From the NCBI GenBank assembly GCA_015057515.1, contig SVED01000001.1, positions 1-64,000 on the forward strand: DNA of 64,000 nucleotides. Direction: 5' to 3'. Below the pieces are notes generated by a model. That model was not told where the DNA came from. It saw only the letters and a list, made by a program, of their open reading frames with translations, and ran no database searches. This document shows, in pieces, positions 26,407-37,023 of the stretch. This stretch comes from Lachnospiraceae bacterium. Lineage in GTDB: Bacteria > Bacillota > Clostridia > Lachnospirales > Lachnospiraceae. The position numbers were made by a program, and so were the translations under genes. Each line of letters starts with the position of its first letter. The first letter of the stretch is position 1.

Positions 26407-29400
26407 ATGAAGAAATTCAAGCTAAAGCTTATGCTTGCATTGTCGTTTATGATGAGTTTAATTATAAGCGTTCCAGTATGTGCAGCAGAAGCAGATGCAG
26501 TAGCTACAGACACAGAAGCTGTGGCAGAAGATTCTTTTGTTGAGGAAGAAACAGAGAAAGTAGAAGCTGACACCCAGGGGGTAGATGAGGCTAAGCTTAC
26601 AGAATCTGCGGAGGTTCTTGCAGCGACTACAAATGGTTGGGTGGAGAACTCAAATGGTACATGGTCCTACTACAAAAATGGCACCATGGTAAAGAGTAAA
26701 ATATTAAAGATTGGTAATTATTATTACGGATTTAACAGTAGCGGTATAATGTATGAGGATACTACTTTTAGTATGACCAATCCATATACTGGTATTTACA
26801 GCTACCATCGTGCAAAATATGATGGTACCTTATACGTAAATACTTGGTATGAGGATATATATAATGGTTGGTATTATTATGGTGAGGCCGGCTATGGATA
26901 TGATGGTATATACACAATAGGTGGTATTACATATTTCTTTGATTACGGAAAAATGTTATATGACTGCGCTATTTCTTATAATGGTTCACCTTACTATGTT
27001 AGAAAATCAGGTTCAGTAGTTGCCCTTAACTATAACGGCTGGACTCAGGTTGATGGCAATTGGTTATATACTGAAAATGGAAAGCCTGTTACTAATCAAA
27101 GGAAGAAAATTGGTGGATATTATTATGGCTTTGGTTCCAATGGTGTAATGCTAACTGATAAAGTACAGGGCTTTTATAACGAAAATGACGTATATAAATA
27201 CTACTTGTTTACTTCAGATGGAACTATGAATACTAAGGGATGGTACAAGGATCCAATCTATGGTGATTGGTACTTTAGTTATTCCGATGGTACTGTGGCT
27301 AGAGGACTTACTATCCTGAATGGTGTTACATACTTCTTTAGTGAGTATTCATATTACATGTATGCCAATACCAAGTTTACATATAATGGTGAACACTATT
27401 ATGCAGATTCATCAGGTGTAGTTACTAAATTTAGCAACAATAAGTGGAATCTGTGTAATGGAAGATGGTATTATATGAAGGATGGCGCTCTCCTTACCAA
27501 TGGTATATATGAGATAGATGGTGAAAACTATTGGTTTGATTATAATGGCGTCGTTTATACAAACTATTATGGCTATAGGAATGTTAATAATAAGACCACT
27601 TATTATTACGCAGATGCTAATGGTGTTTTAGCTAGAAATGAGTGGGTATATTACAATGATAGTTGGTACTACTTTGATAACAATTGTAATCCTGTAAATG
27701 GTGCCCAGACTATAGGTGGTAAAAACTATTATTTTTATAATAACAGAATGCAATCAGATACATATCAGTCTGTAAATGGTTATCGCCGTTTGTATGATAT
27801 GAATGGTGTAATGGTAGTGGACAAAACAGGCTGGTATCTGCAAAACGGAGTATGGTATTATTTTTCAAGTCCCGGTGTTCTTGCAAGTGGATTAATCACC
27901 GTAAATGGCAGTACATATTACTTACAGCCAGGGTTATATCAAGAAGGAAACTACCTACGATATAGTAATAAGTTGTACCGTGTTAAGGATAATTCGGGTG
28001 CCCTTACAGAGATGACACAGAATGGTTGGTATGAGGATGGCACAAATACTTTCTATATTAAGGATGGGAAACTACTGTCTAACGGCTGGGTAGAATCTGG
28101 TACCAGCAAATATTACATTTATGATTATCTTTTATGTGCTTCAGGCAGATATTATGTTGACGGAGGTTATTGCATATTTGATCCGTCAGGCAAGGTATAC
28201 ACAAATACATGGTTAAAGTATGGTTCATCATATGTTTACGCTTCATCCACAGGAAAGCTGGTTACAGGAAAGCAGACTATAGGTGGAGTTTCATATGATT
28301 TTGATTCATATGGAAGCCTTAAGACAGGTTATCAGTATTCAGGTGCATCTTTGACTGTATACACAGAAAATGGTACTAAGGTTTACAGCTTAAAGGAAGG
28401 CTGGAACCAGGTAGATGGAAGCTGGTACTATGTTTTTAATGGAAGTATAGTACGTAGTCAGGAGCTTACAATAAGTGGCTTCACATATCGTTTCGATAGT
28501 TATGGTAAGATGTATACGGATTATATATATAACGACTACTACTATGATAAAAATGGAGCTATGGTAAAAGGTGCCTGGATACAGCAGGGTAAGGACTGGA
28601 TGTATGCAAAAGAAGACGGCAAGTTGGTAGAAAATTCCACATACAAAATAAAGGATAAGGTATATTTGTTTGATGGTTATTACATGACTACAGTAAATGA
28701 TTATTATTATTCTTCTTATTATTATGTATTCAATACAGATGGTTCCATAAAATCACAATTAAAAATAAATCCAAATGGATGGAACTATATCGAACATAGG
28801 GCTATATATATGAAAGAAGGAAGTCCTTATTATGGTTGGATGGGCAATGCTTATTTCGAAGATGGTTACAAGGTATATAATGATGTTATCTATGACGATG
28901 ATGCAGAAGCATATTATTGTATAGAGCGTGGAAACTGTGTATACAACAAGTGGTGTAACGATAATTCTTCCTACGCAAAGGCTGATGGAAAGTTAGCGTA
29001 CAACGAGTGGGTATGTCTTAATGGAACCTGGTATTATTTAGATGATATATATTATGTAACAGGTCTTCAGACTATAGGTGGAGTTACATATTACTTTGAT
29101 GACTATGGTAGACTTGTAAAAACCTTTACTACTATAGCAGATGGCTGGCATCAGCTAGGTGATGATTGGTACTATGGAAGAAATGGTGCTTTCGTAGCAG
29201 GTGAATATGTATACGATGGAGGTAGTTGGTATTATTTCAATTATGATGGTGCTATGGCAAATAGTGGCCAATATATGTCCAATGGTAAACAGCGTTCATT
29301 TGGATGGGCAAGTGATACAGTAACTATTCCTGCAGAGCAAAGAGCTGATTATGATGGAGCAACAACTATTACAAACTGGTATTACATAGATGTAGAAGGC

Positions 29401-29865
29401 AATCCAGTATATGGATGGCAAAAAATTGGTGGTGTTACCTATTATTTTGATTATGCAATGGTCACAGGAACAGTTAAGATATATAATGAATTACACAGAT
29501 TTGCCAGCACAGGAGCTTATATCGGAAAAGTAACTACCAAGAACGGCTGGTACTATGACGGCAAGGATTATTACTACTTCAAGGATGGAAAATTAATATA
29601 CGATGAAGTAATGGTTATTGATGGTGTAAGATATGGCTTTGACACAGATGGTAAAATGGTAACAAATGAAACAATGATGGACAATTATACTATTTTTTAT
29701 TATTTCTTTGGTTCATCAGGTGCCCAAGTGACAACTCCTGGTATCTATACAGATAAGTATGGTGATACACTTTACGTTGGAAAGGATGGAAAAGTGTATG
29801 ATGGCTATGTTTATGTCAGTGGACAGATGGTTGGAACAACCATACAGATATATTATAAATATTAG
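26407..29865 (+). CDS. Giant secreted CW-repeat protein 4 (1152 aa)
   Basis: Signal-peptide DNA nearly identical to 22889 gene, more divergent body; same architecture. Confidence 0.88.
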   Translation: MKKFKLKLMLALSFMMSLIISVPVCAAEADAVATDTEAVAEDSFVEEETEKVEADTQGVDEAKLTESAEVLAATTNGWVENSNGTWSYYKNGTMVKSKILKIGNYYYGFNSSGIMYEDTTFSMTNPYTGIYSYHRAKYDGTLYVNTWYEDIYNGWYYYGEAGYGYDGIYTIGGITYFFDYGKMLYDCAISYNGSPYYVRKSGSVVALNYNGWTQVDGNWLYTENGKPVTNQRKKIGGYYYGFGSNGVMLTDKVQGFYNENDVYKYYLFTSDGTMNTKGWYKDPIYGDWYFSYSDGTVARGLTILNGVTYFFSEYSYYMYANTKFTYNGEHYYADSSGVVTKFSNNKWNLCNGRWYYMKDGALLTNGIYEIDGENYWFDYNGVVYTNYYGYRNVNNKTTYYYADANGVLARNEWVYYNDSWYYFDNNCNPVNGAQTIGGKNYYFYNNRMQSDTYQSVNGYRRLYDMNGVMVVDKTGWYLQNGVWYYFSSPGVLASGLITVNGSTYYLQPGLYQEGNYLRYSNKLYRVKDNSGALTEMTQNGWYEDGTNTFYIKDGKLLSNGWVESGTSKYYIYDYLLCASGRYYVDGGYCIFDPSGKVYTNTWLKYGSSYVYASSTGKLVTGKQTIGGVSYDFDSYGSLKTGYQYSGASLTVYTENGTKVYSLKEGWNQVDGSWYYVFNGSIVRSQELTISGFTYRFDSYGKMYTDYIYNDYYYDKNGAMVKGAWIQQGKDWMYAKEDGKLVENSTYKIKDKVYLFDGYYMTTVNDYYYSSYYYVFNTDGSIKSQLKINPNGWNYIEHRAIYMKEGSPYYGWMGNAYFEDGYKVYNDVIYDDDAEAYYCIERGNCVYNKWCNDNSSYAKADGKLAYNEWVCLNGTWYYLDDIYYVTGLQTIGGVTYYFDDYGRLVKTFTTIADGWHQLGDDWYYGRNGAFVAGEYVYDGGSWYYFNYDGAMANSGQYMSNGKQRSFGWASDTVTIPAEQRADYDGATTITNWYYIDVEGNPVYGWQKIGGVTYYFDYAMVTGTVKIYNELHRFASTGAYIGKVTTKNGWYYDGKDYYYFKDGKLIYDEVMVIDGVRYGFDTDGKMVTNETMMDNYTIFYYFFGSSGAQVTTPGIYTDKYGDTLYVGKDGKVYDGYVYVSGQMVGTTIQIYYKY

Positions 29866-29893
29866 GCAATAGCTTTGGAAAGGAGGTTATGCA

Positions 29894-32800
29894 ATGAAAA
29901 AATTTAAGCTCAGGCTTGCAGTGTTGATGTCCCTTATGACCAGTTTGTTTATAGGTGTTCCAGTATGTGCTGCAGAAGCTGATGGAGTGAATATAGAAGC
30001 AGAGGAAAGTACTGAGACAAGCATTGAAGAAGTGGCAGAAAGCACTGAGATAAGTGTGGAAGAAGCGGAAGTGCTTGCTGCAACTACCAATGGCTGGGTA
30101 GAGAACTCAGACGGTACTTGGTCATACTACGAAAATGGTACCATGGCAAAAAGTAAGATACTTTGCATAGGCGGTTTATACTATGGTTTTGATTACACTG
30201 GTGTGATGTATGAAAATACTTTATTTCAGGGGATTAATCAATATGCAGATCAATATGTATCTTATCATTACGCAAAGGCAGATGGTTCTCTGTTAGTAAA
30301 TAGCTGGTATGAAGATTCTTACGGTGAATGGTATTATTTTGGTGAGGCAGGATCTGGACACAATGGTACAAAAAAAATAAATAATGTACTGTATTATTTT
30401 AGCGGTGGTCATATGCTTACGGATACGGTTGTTGGATATGAATACTGCCCTTATTATGTATCAGATTTAGGTGTTGCAACCCCTATAAATGCCAATGGCT
30501 GGACTCAGATTGGCAATGAATGGTTTTATGCTCGTGGCGGACAGCCTGTGAGTAATAAAGTAGTATTGATAAACGGCTCTTATTATGCTTTTGGCGGTGA
30601 TGGACATATGTTGTCCAATGAAGCGGCATCTGTTTATGTATACTTTTCTGATTATGGAAGTAACATGTATACAGTTTGTGCAAAAGCAGATGGTACGCTA
30701 TATACCAACAGCTGGTATCAGGACGCCTATGGCAATTGGTACTATTGTAGAGAGGATGGTACAGTTCCAAGTGGATTATGTACAATCAATGGCAAGCAGT
30801 ACTATTTTGATACTTATGATGGATATATGTATACTAATAGGAGTTTTACACGTAACAAAGTATCTTATTATGCAGATGAGGACGGTATAGTCACAGAGAT
30901 TAAGAATAATACCTGGATTAAGGTCAACGGTATGTGGCGTTACTATAGAGATGGCGCTTACCTTAAAAGCGGTATATATCAGATAGGTTCAGAGTCATAT
31001 TATTTCGATTATAATGCAACATGATGTCTAATTACCGTTTCTCGTATAATGTATCAGGAGTTGGAAGTCGCTATTTTTATGCTAAATCAAGTGGAGCTCT
31101 GGCAAAGAATGAATGGGTATACTCAGATGGTGAATGGTACTATTTTGACGCAAATGGATATGGTTTATCTGGTGAAAAAACTATAGACGGAAAAACATAC
31201 TATTTCTCATCTGGACGTATGATGACTAATTATGCTGTTAGCAATCGTCTCTATGGAGCCGATGGAGTTAAGGTAGAAGGAAAAACAGGTTGGTACCTAC
31301 TTGATGGTGAATGGTACTATTTCAAAAGCTCTGGTGTGTTATATTATGGCATGCTTACCCTAAATGGCAATAAGTATTATTTGAATCCTTCCCTATATCA
31401 AAACTCTAATTATTTCGTCGTTAGCGGTATTTTATACCAAGCAAAGGATAAAAACGGTGTTCTTACGGCTATAACAAAGGATGGTTGGTATGAGGATGGC
31501 TCATATACCTACTATGTTAAGGATGGAAAGGTATTTAGTAATGGTTGGGTAACCTCAGGTACCAGCAAATACTATATAGCCGGTAATCATATGGTATGCA
31601 ATAATTATCATTTCTATATATCTGGTAGCTACTATGCCTTTGATGCCACAGGTAAGATGTTTACAAACACCTGGTTAAAGTATAACTCATCTTATGTATA
31701 TGCTTCATCCACAGGTGCTCTTGTTACCGGAAAGCAGGTTATAGGTGGTGTTACATATGAATTTAATACTGATGGAACTTTAAAGGATAGTCTTAGTGTT
31801 TCTGGAGCTGTAATAACTGAATGTACAGATTATGGCACCAAAACCTATACCCTTAAAGCAGGCTGGAATGAGATAAATGGAGTATGGTACTACGTTTTTA
31901 ATGGAGCAGTGGTTAAAGGTACTACCATGAATATAGGCGGGTTTACTTATCGCTTTGATTCCATGGGAATGATGTACAAAAATGTAGTATATGGTGGATG
32001 TTATTATGATGCTAACGGAGCAATGAAAAAGAATTGCTGGATAGAACATAATGGAAAATGGATGTATGCCCAAGAAAGTGGAAGTCTTGCTTCTTATGGT
32101 GTATATGAAATAGGTGGAAAAGAATACTTTTTCATAGATTATTATATGGTTGAAGAAGATTTTGCCTATGGTTTCTACATCTATACATTGAATTCAGATG
32201 ATTCAATCAAATCAATAAAACATACCAGCGATGACGGCTGGTATTACGTAAATAATATACCATATATGATAGTTGATGGTAATTTCTACACCGGTTGGAT
32301 AAATGATGCCTATTTTGAAAGAGGTAGAAAGGTATACAACAGCTTACTAACCAAGAACTCAACCTACGGAAAGGATACCTACTACTGCATAGAAAATGGA
32401 AGCCTCGTTCGAAATGCGTGGTGTAATGATGATAGTTCCTATGCAAAGGCAGATGGAACCCTGGCTTGTGATGAGTGGATAAATCTGGGCGGAACCTGGT
32501 ATTATCTTGATGACATTTATTATGTTACAGGTCTTAGGGAAATAGATGGTGTGACCTACTACTTTGATAAGTATGGCAGACTCAGTAAGACATATACCAC
32601 AATATCAGATGGCTGGCATCAGCTTGATACTGGCTGGTATTACGGCAGAGATGGCGTCTTTGTGAAAAATGAGCATGTATATATAGGTGGATATTGGTAT
32701 TACTTTGATTCCAATGGTAGAATGCTGGATTATTATGGCTTAACTGACGGAAGAGAATGGTCTATGGGCTGGCATAAGGTTACAGTACAAAAAACAACTG

Positions 32801-33348
32801 ATGGATATTACAAATTCCCTGATGAAGCTCAGACTGTAACTGGCTGGATATATGTTGATATTGAGGGTAATTCGGTAACTGGCTGGCAAAATATAGGTGG
32901 AGTAACTTATTATTTTGATGACGGCATTATGGTTACAGGTGCTAAATATATTAACGGTGATTTGCATCGCTTCGCAGACTCAGGTGCATACATAGGAAAG
33001 GTCGCTACAAAAGATGGCTGGTACTATGATGGAAAGAATTATTTCTACATATGTAATTATCTTGTATATTACAACAGAATAGAAATAATTGATGGCATAA
33101 GATATGGATTTGATTCTGAAGGTGTTATGGTTACCAATGCAGCTTTTTCGCCTTATTCAAGTTACGATAGTTATGACTTTTATTACTTTGGCTCATCAGG
33201 AGCACAGGTAACAAAAGAAGGTGTATACACAGACAAGTATGGCGATACTGTTTATGTTGATGGAAATGGTCATGCTTATACAGGATATGTGTATATAAGT
33301 GGTAAATTTGTGGGCATGACAAAGCAAAAAAATCTTGATATCTACTAA
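29894..33348 (+). pseudogene. Giant secreted CW-repeat protein 5, interrupted by a 1-nt frameshift near 31016
   Basis: ORFs 29894-31024 and 31021-33348 together match one full-length paralog; inserting one G (aatgcaac to aatggcaac) fuses them as ...YFDYNGNMMSNYRFSYN... Confidence 0.85.
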
Positions 33349-33383
33349 TCTTAACATCTGTTAATATTTGATTATAGGCTATT

Positions 33384-33413
33384 GGCTCAGGGGGAATCCC
33401 CTGGGCCTTTTTT
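33384..33413 (+). terminator. Intrinsic terminator
   Basis: GGCTCAGGGG...CCCCTGGGCC followed by TTTTTT. Confidence 0.88.
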
Positions 33414-33500
33414 GATGCATAAGTAAATATATATTTACTTTTCTTGTTGGTGGAAAAATGGTAAAATATCATTACAATTTTTTAAGAAGGAGGTAGATAT

Positions 33501-36500
33501 ATGAGAAAGTTTAATCTTAAACTTATGCTTGTGCTTTCACTTGTGATGTGTCTTTTTGCGAGCGTCCCTGTATGTGCGGCAGAAGCAGATGGGGGTGAGG
33601 TTCTTGCTGAGACCACAGATGGTTGGGTTGAGAATTCAGACGGCTCATGGTCATACTATGTTGATGGTGCGATGGTATACGACCAGGTATACTATATTGG
33701 TGGTTTCTATTATGCCTTTGATAGTTATGGCAAGATGGTTACTAACGATATGATATATTGTTATAATCCTTATTTTGATAATTCTTGTAATCATTATGCA
33801 AAAGCAGATGGAACCTTATATGTTAATTCATGGTATGAGTATAAGGACGAGTATGGCGATTGCTATTGGTACTATTTTGGTAAGTATGGTAACGGAGTCA
33901 CGGGCTTACAAAATATAGGAGGTACTACATACTTTTTCTGGTATGATGGTTATATGGCTGAAGATACGATTATATATGATTATCAAAAGGAAAGATCATA
34001 TCGTATTACAGATTCAGGTGTTGCTGTAGAATTAAAGGCTAACGGTTGGACTCAGGTGGGCAAAGATTGGTTCTACTGCGTTGATGGTGACTTTTATTCC
34101 GGAGATATTTATAAGATTGGCAACAGCTACTATGGTTTCGATTACGATGGTACGATGTGGGCTGATTGTACATTCTGGCATTACGACCAAGAGACTTATG
34201 AAGATGCCCTTTACGCCGCAAAGGCAGATGGAGCATTATATATGAATGCTTGGTACTTTGATGAAAGAGTGGATGACTGGTATTATCTTGGTGCAGATTG
34301 TAAAGCAGTAGGCGGTCTTCAGACTATAGGCGGAAAGCAGTATTACTTTGGTGAATCTAGTTTCGATATGTACGAGAATTGTTATGTCGACGCTGGTGAC
34401 AAGTGGTTAATTTGCGATGAGTCAGGTGTATGTACTCCCCTTGCTAACAACGTATGGACCAGTTTGAATGGCGACTGGTATTATGTTTTAAACGGTGAAA
34501 TGTGCATTGGTGGCATCTATGAAATAGGTGGCAAAAAGTACAGCTTTGATGGTGAGGGTGTATTAAACACAAATACTATGTATTTTGAGTACACCGACGA
34601 AGGAGAAGTATGCTATTATGCTGATGCTAATGGTGTGCTTGTAGCTAATCAGTGGGTATATGTTAACGAATACAGCTACATGGAGCCTGACTGGTATTAT
34701 TTCGGTGCAGATAGTGCCCGTGTAAAAGGAAAAATCGATATTGGCGGCAAGACATACATCCTTGCACCTTATATGGTAACTGATGAAACTTGGTATGTAG
34801 ACGGAGCCTGGTATCTTGTTGATGAATCAGGTGTGGTTGTAACTGGCAAGACAGGCTGGTATATGCAGTCTGGCAAATGGTATTACATATATAAGGATGG
34901 TTCTTTGTACGAAGGCGTATTATCCCTTGGCGGAACAAAGTACTATATGGTACCAGAAATGGTCTGTAACTCAGATTACATTATTATAGACGACGTGTTA
35001 TATCAGGCAAAGGACACAACAGGTGCTCTTACAGCTATTACTAAGGATGGTTGGTATCAGGATAGTTACTCTTCTTACTATGTGAAGAATGGAAAAGTCT
35101 ACACAGGCTGGGTACAGAGTGGAAATACTTGGTATTATGTAAATCCTAATATGGTTACTGATGATAGAGTATATGAAGATGGCAAGATGTATGAGTTTGA
35201 CAAGGATGGCAAGATGTATGCCAATACATGGATACATATATCAGATGGTTATATGTATGCAACAGCTTCAGGTGCTCTTGCTACAGGAGAATACAAAATA
35301 GGCGGAGTTACTTACAACTTCAATGATTATGGATACCTTATGCAGGGTACTGAAGATGAGGGTACTACACTTACTGTATATACAACTTCAGGAACTGAAA
35401 CTGTTAAGCTAAGTCCAGGTTGGAATCAGGTTAAATCAAAATGGTATTATGTTGTTGACAATCATATAGTTACAGGAACTTTAAATATTGGTAATAACAC
35501 ATTCCGCTTTGATGCTTATGGAGCTATGTATACTGATTGCATAGTAAGCAATTCTTACTACGACAAAAATGGTGCCCTTGTTAAGGATGGTTGGATATCA
35601 TACAATGGCCATTGGATGTATGCAGAAGATGGACGTCTGTACAGCTATGGTATATATGAGATAGGCGGTGTAGAATACTTCTTTAGTGAGTATTATATGG
35701 CTACCTCAGATGTGGATAGTGGTGATCGTATCATACGTATAAATTCGAATGGTGCAATAAAATCATGGGATCCTGTTAATCAAAATGGCTGGAATAATAT
35801 AGCTGGCGAAGCGTATTATTACAAAAATGGAGAACGCTATACCGGATGGGTAGGAGATTCATATTTTGATAATGGATACAAGGTGTATGAAGGTTCTATA
35901 TACGATTCTAACAGTCAGGCTTATTACTACATGGAAGACGGCAAATGTGTCTATAATGCTTGGTGTGGCTGGGGTGATATGTGTTTTGCTCAGGCAAATG
36001 GTAAATTAGTAGACAAGGGATGGCTTAACAAGGGTGGTACATGGTACTACTTTGAAGATTGTTATGCTGTGACTGGTGCAAGATGTATTGATGGAGTGAA
36101 CTATTACTTCGATAGATATGGTAGACTTGTAAAGACATTTACATCTTTATCAAATGGCTGGTATAGCGTAGACGGCAACTGGCTTTATGCAAGAGATGGA
36201 AGATTTGTAAGAGAAGAAACTATATATGTTGGCGGTTACTGGTATTATATGGATTACGAAGGTGTTATGAAGACCTATGGTAATCGTAATAAAGATGGTA
36301 GATTAATCTGTTCTTCATGGGTATATGAAGATGACAAATGGTACTATTACGGTGCAGATGGTGATAACGTTAATGGCTGGCATAAGATTGCTGGTGTATG
36401 GTATTATTTTGACGGTGCTATGGTTACCGGTTGTTTCTTGATTGAAGATAAGCTTTACAAGTTTGCTGATTCAGGTGCATACATTGGAGAAGTTAATATG

Positions 36501-36842
36501 AATACCGGTTGGTACAAGGACGGATCAGAATATTATTACTTTGAAAATGGCGAAGTAGTTAAAGGACAGATTAAGACCATAGGCGGCATTATGTATGGTT
36601 TTGGTAGAGATGGTGTTATGATGGCTAATCAAGCGACAAATACATATCTGGGAGTTTACTATTTCGGCGCAAATGGTGCAAGAGTCACAAAATCCGGTAC
36701 ATATACAGATGCAGATGGTGGAACCATATATGTGGATTCAAGGGGAATGGCTCATACAGGTTATACTTATGTGAATAACAGCATCGTATATATGACTGGT
36801 TACACATGGGATTGGTTAAATATTGGACAAGTTAAGTATTAA
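33501..36842 (+). CDS. Giant secreted CW-repeat protein 6 (1113 aa)
   Basis: Signal peptide SVPVCAAEADG; CW-like repeats throughout; C-terminal SIVYMTG shared with protein 1. Confidence 0.88.
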   Translation: MRKFNLKLMLVLSLVMCLFASVPVCAAEADGGEVLAETTDGWVENSDGSWSYYVDGAMVYDQVYYIGGFYYAFDSYGKMVTNDMIYCYNPYFDNSCNHYAKADGTLYVNSWYEYKDEYGDCYWYYFGKYGNGVTGLQNIGGTTYFFWYDGYMAEDTIIYDYQKERSYRITDSGVAVELKANGWTQVGKDWFYCVDGDFYSGDIYKIGNSYYGFDYDGTMWADCTFWHYDQETYEDALYAAKADGALYMNAWYFDERVDDWYYLGADCKAVGGLQTIGGKQYYFGESSFDMYENCYVDAGDKWLICDESGVCTPLANNVWTSLNGDWYYVLNGEMCIGGIYEIGGKKYSFDGEGVLNTNTMYFEYTDEGEVCYYADANGVLVANQWVYVNEYSYMEPDWYYFGADSARVKGKIDIGGKTYILAPYMVTDETWYVDGAWYLVDESGVVVTGKTGWYMQSGKWYYIYKDGSLYEGVLSLGGTKYYMVPEMVCNSDYIIIDDVLYQAKDTTGALTAITKDGWYQDSYSSYYVKNGKVYTGWVQSGNTWYYVNPNMVTDDRVYEDGKMYEFDKDGKMYANTWIHISDGYMYATASGALATGEYKIGGVTYNFNDYGYLMQGTEDEGTTLTVYTTSGTETVKLSPGWNQVKSKWYYVVDNHIVTGTLNIGNNTFRFDAYGAMYTDCIVSNSYYDKNGALVKDGWISYNGHWMYAEDGRLYSYGIYEIGGVEYFFSEYYMATSDVDSGDRIIRINSNGAIKSWDPVNQNGWNNIAGEAYYYKNGERYTGWVGDSYFDNGYKVYEGSIYDSNSQAYYYMEDGKCVYNAWCGWGDMCFAQANGKLVDKGWLNKGGTWYYFEDCYAVTGARCIDGVNYYFDRYGRLVKTFTSLSNGWYSVDGNWLYARDGRFVREETIYVGGYWYYMDYEGVMKTYGNRNKDGRLICSSWVYEDDKWYYYGADGDNVNGWHKIAGVWYYFDGAMVTGCFLIEDKLYKFADSGAYIGEVNMNTGWYKDGSEYYYFENGEVVKGQIKTIGGIMYGFGRDGVMMANQATNTYLGVYYFGANGARVTKSGTYTDADGGTIYVDSRGMAHTGYTYVNNSIVYMTGYTWDWLNIGQVKY

Positions 36843-36870
36843 TAAATCAAATATTTTCCAGCTAAAGATT

Positions 36871-36898
36871 CTCGGGACGAAAGTCCCGGGGATTTTTT
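36871..36898 (+). terminator. Intrinsic terminator
   Basis: CTCGGGAC-GAAA-GTCCCGGG followed by T-run. Confidence 0.88.
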
Positions 36899-36940
36899 TG
36901 CCCTTTTTGAGAGAAAATGATACATAGAACCTTGATTTGC

Positions 36941-36972
36941 TTGACAGGTTTTGTCAGATGGAATAATATAAT
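36941..36972 (+). promoter_or_regulatory. Putative promoter of rhamnose/glycan operon
   Basis: TTGACA (36941-36946) with TAATAT at 17-nt spacing (overlapping TATAAT). Confidence 0.6.
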
Positions 36973-37023
36973 GATGAGTTTTTATGTCCATTAGAAAGTA
37001 TTTAATTATAAAGGAGTATATAC

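Noticed and set aside
21648-26543. Several 60-100 aa ORFs inside the giant CW genes (e.g. 21648-21833, 22071-22289, 25167-25352, 25590-25808, 26265-26543)
   Set aside because: Overlap long paralogous coding genes in other frames; they recur only because the genes are duplicated.
31021-33348. Independent secreted CW protein
   Set aside because: No signal peptide and start overlaps the upstream stop; best explained as the 3' part of a frameshifted gene.
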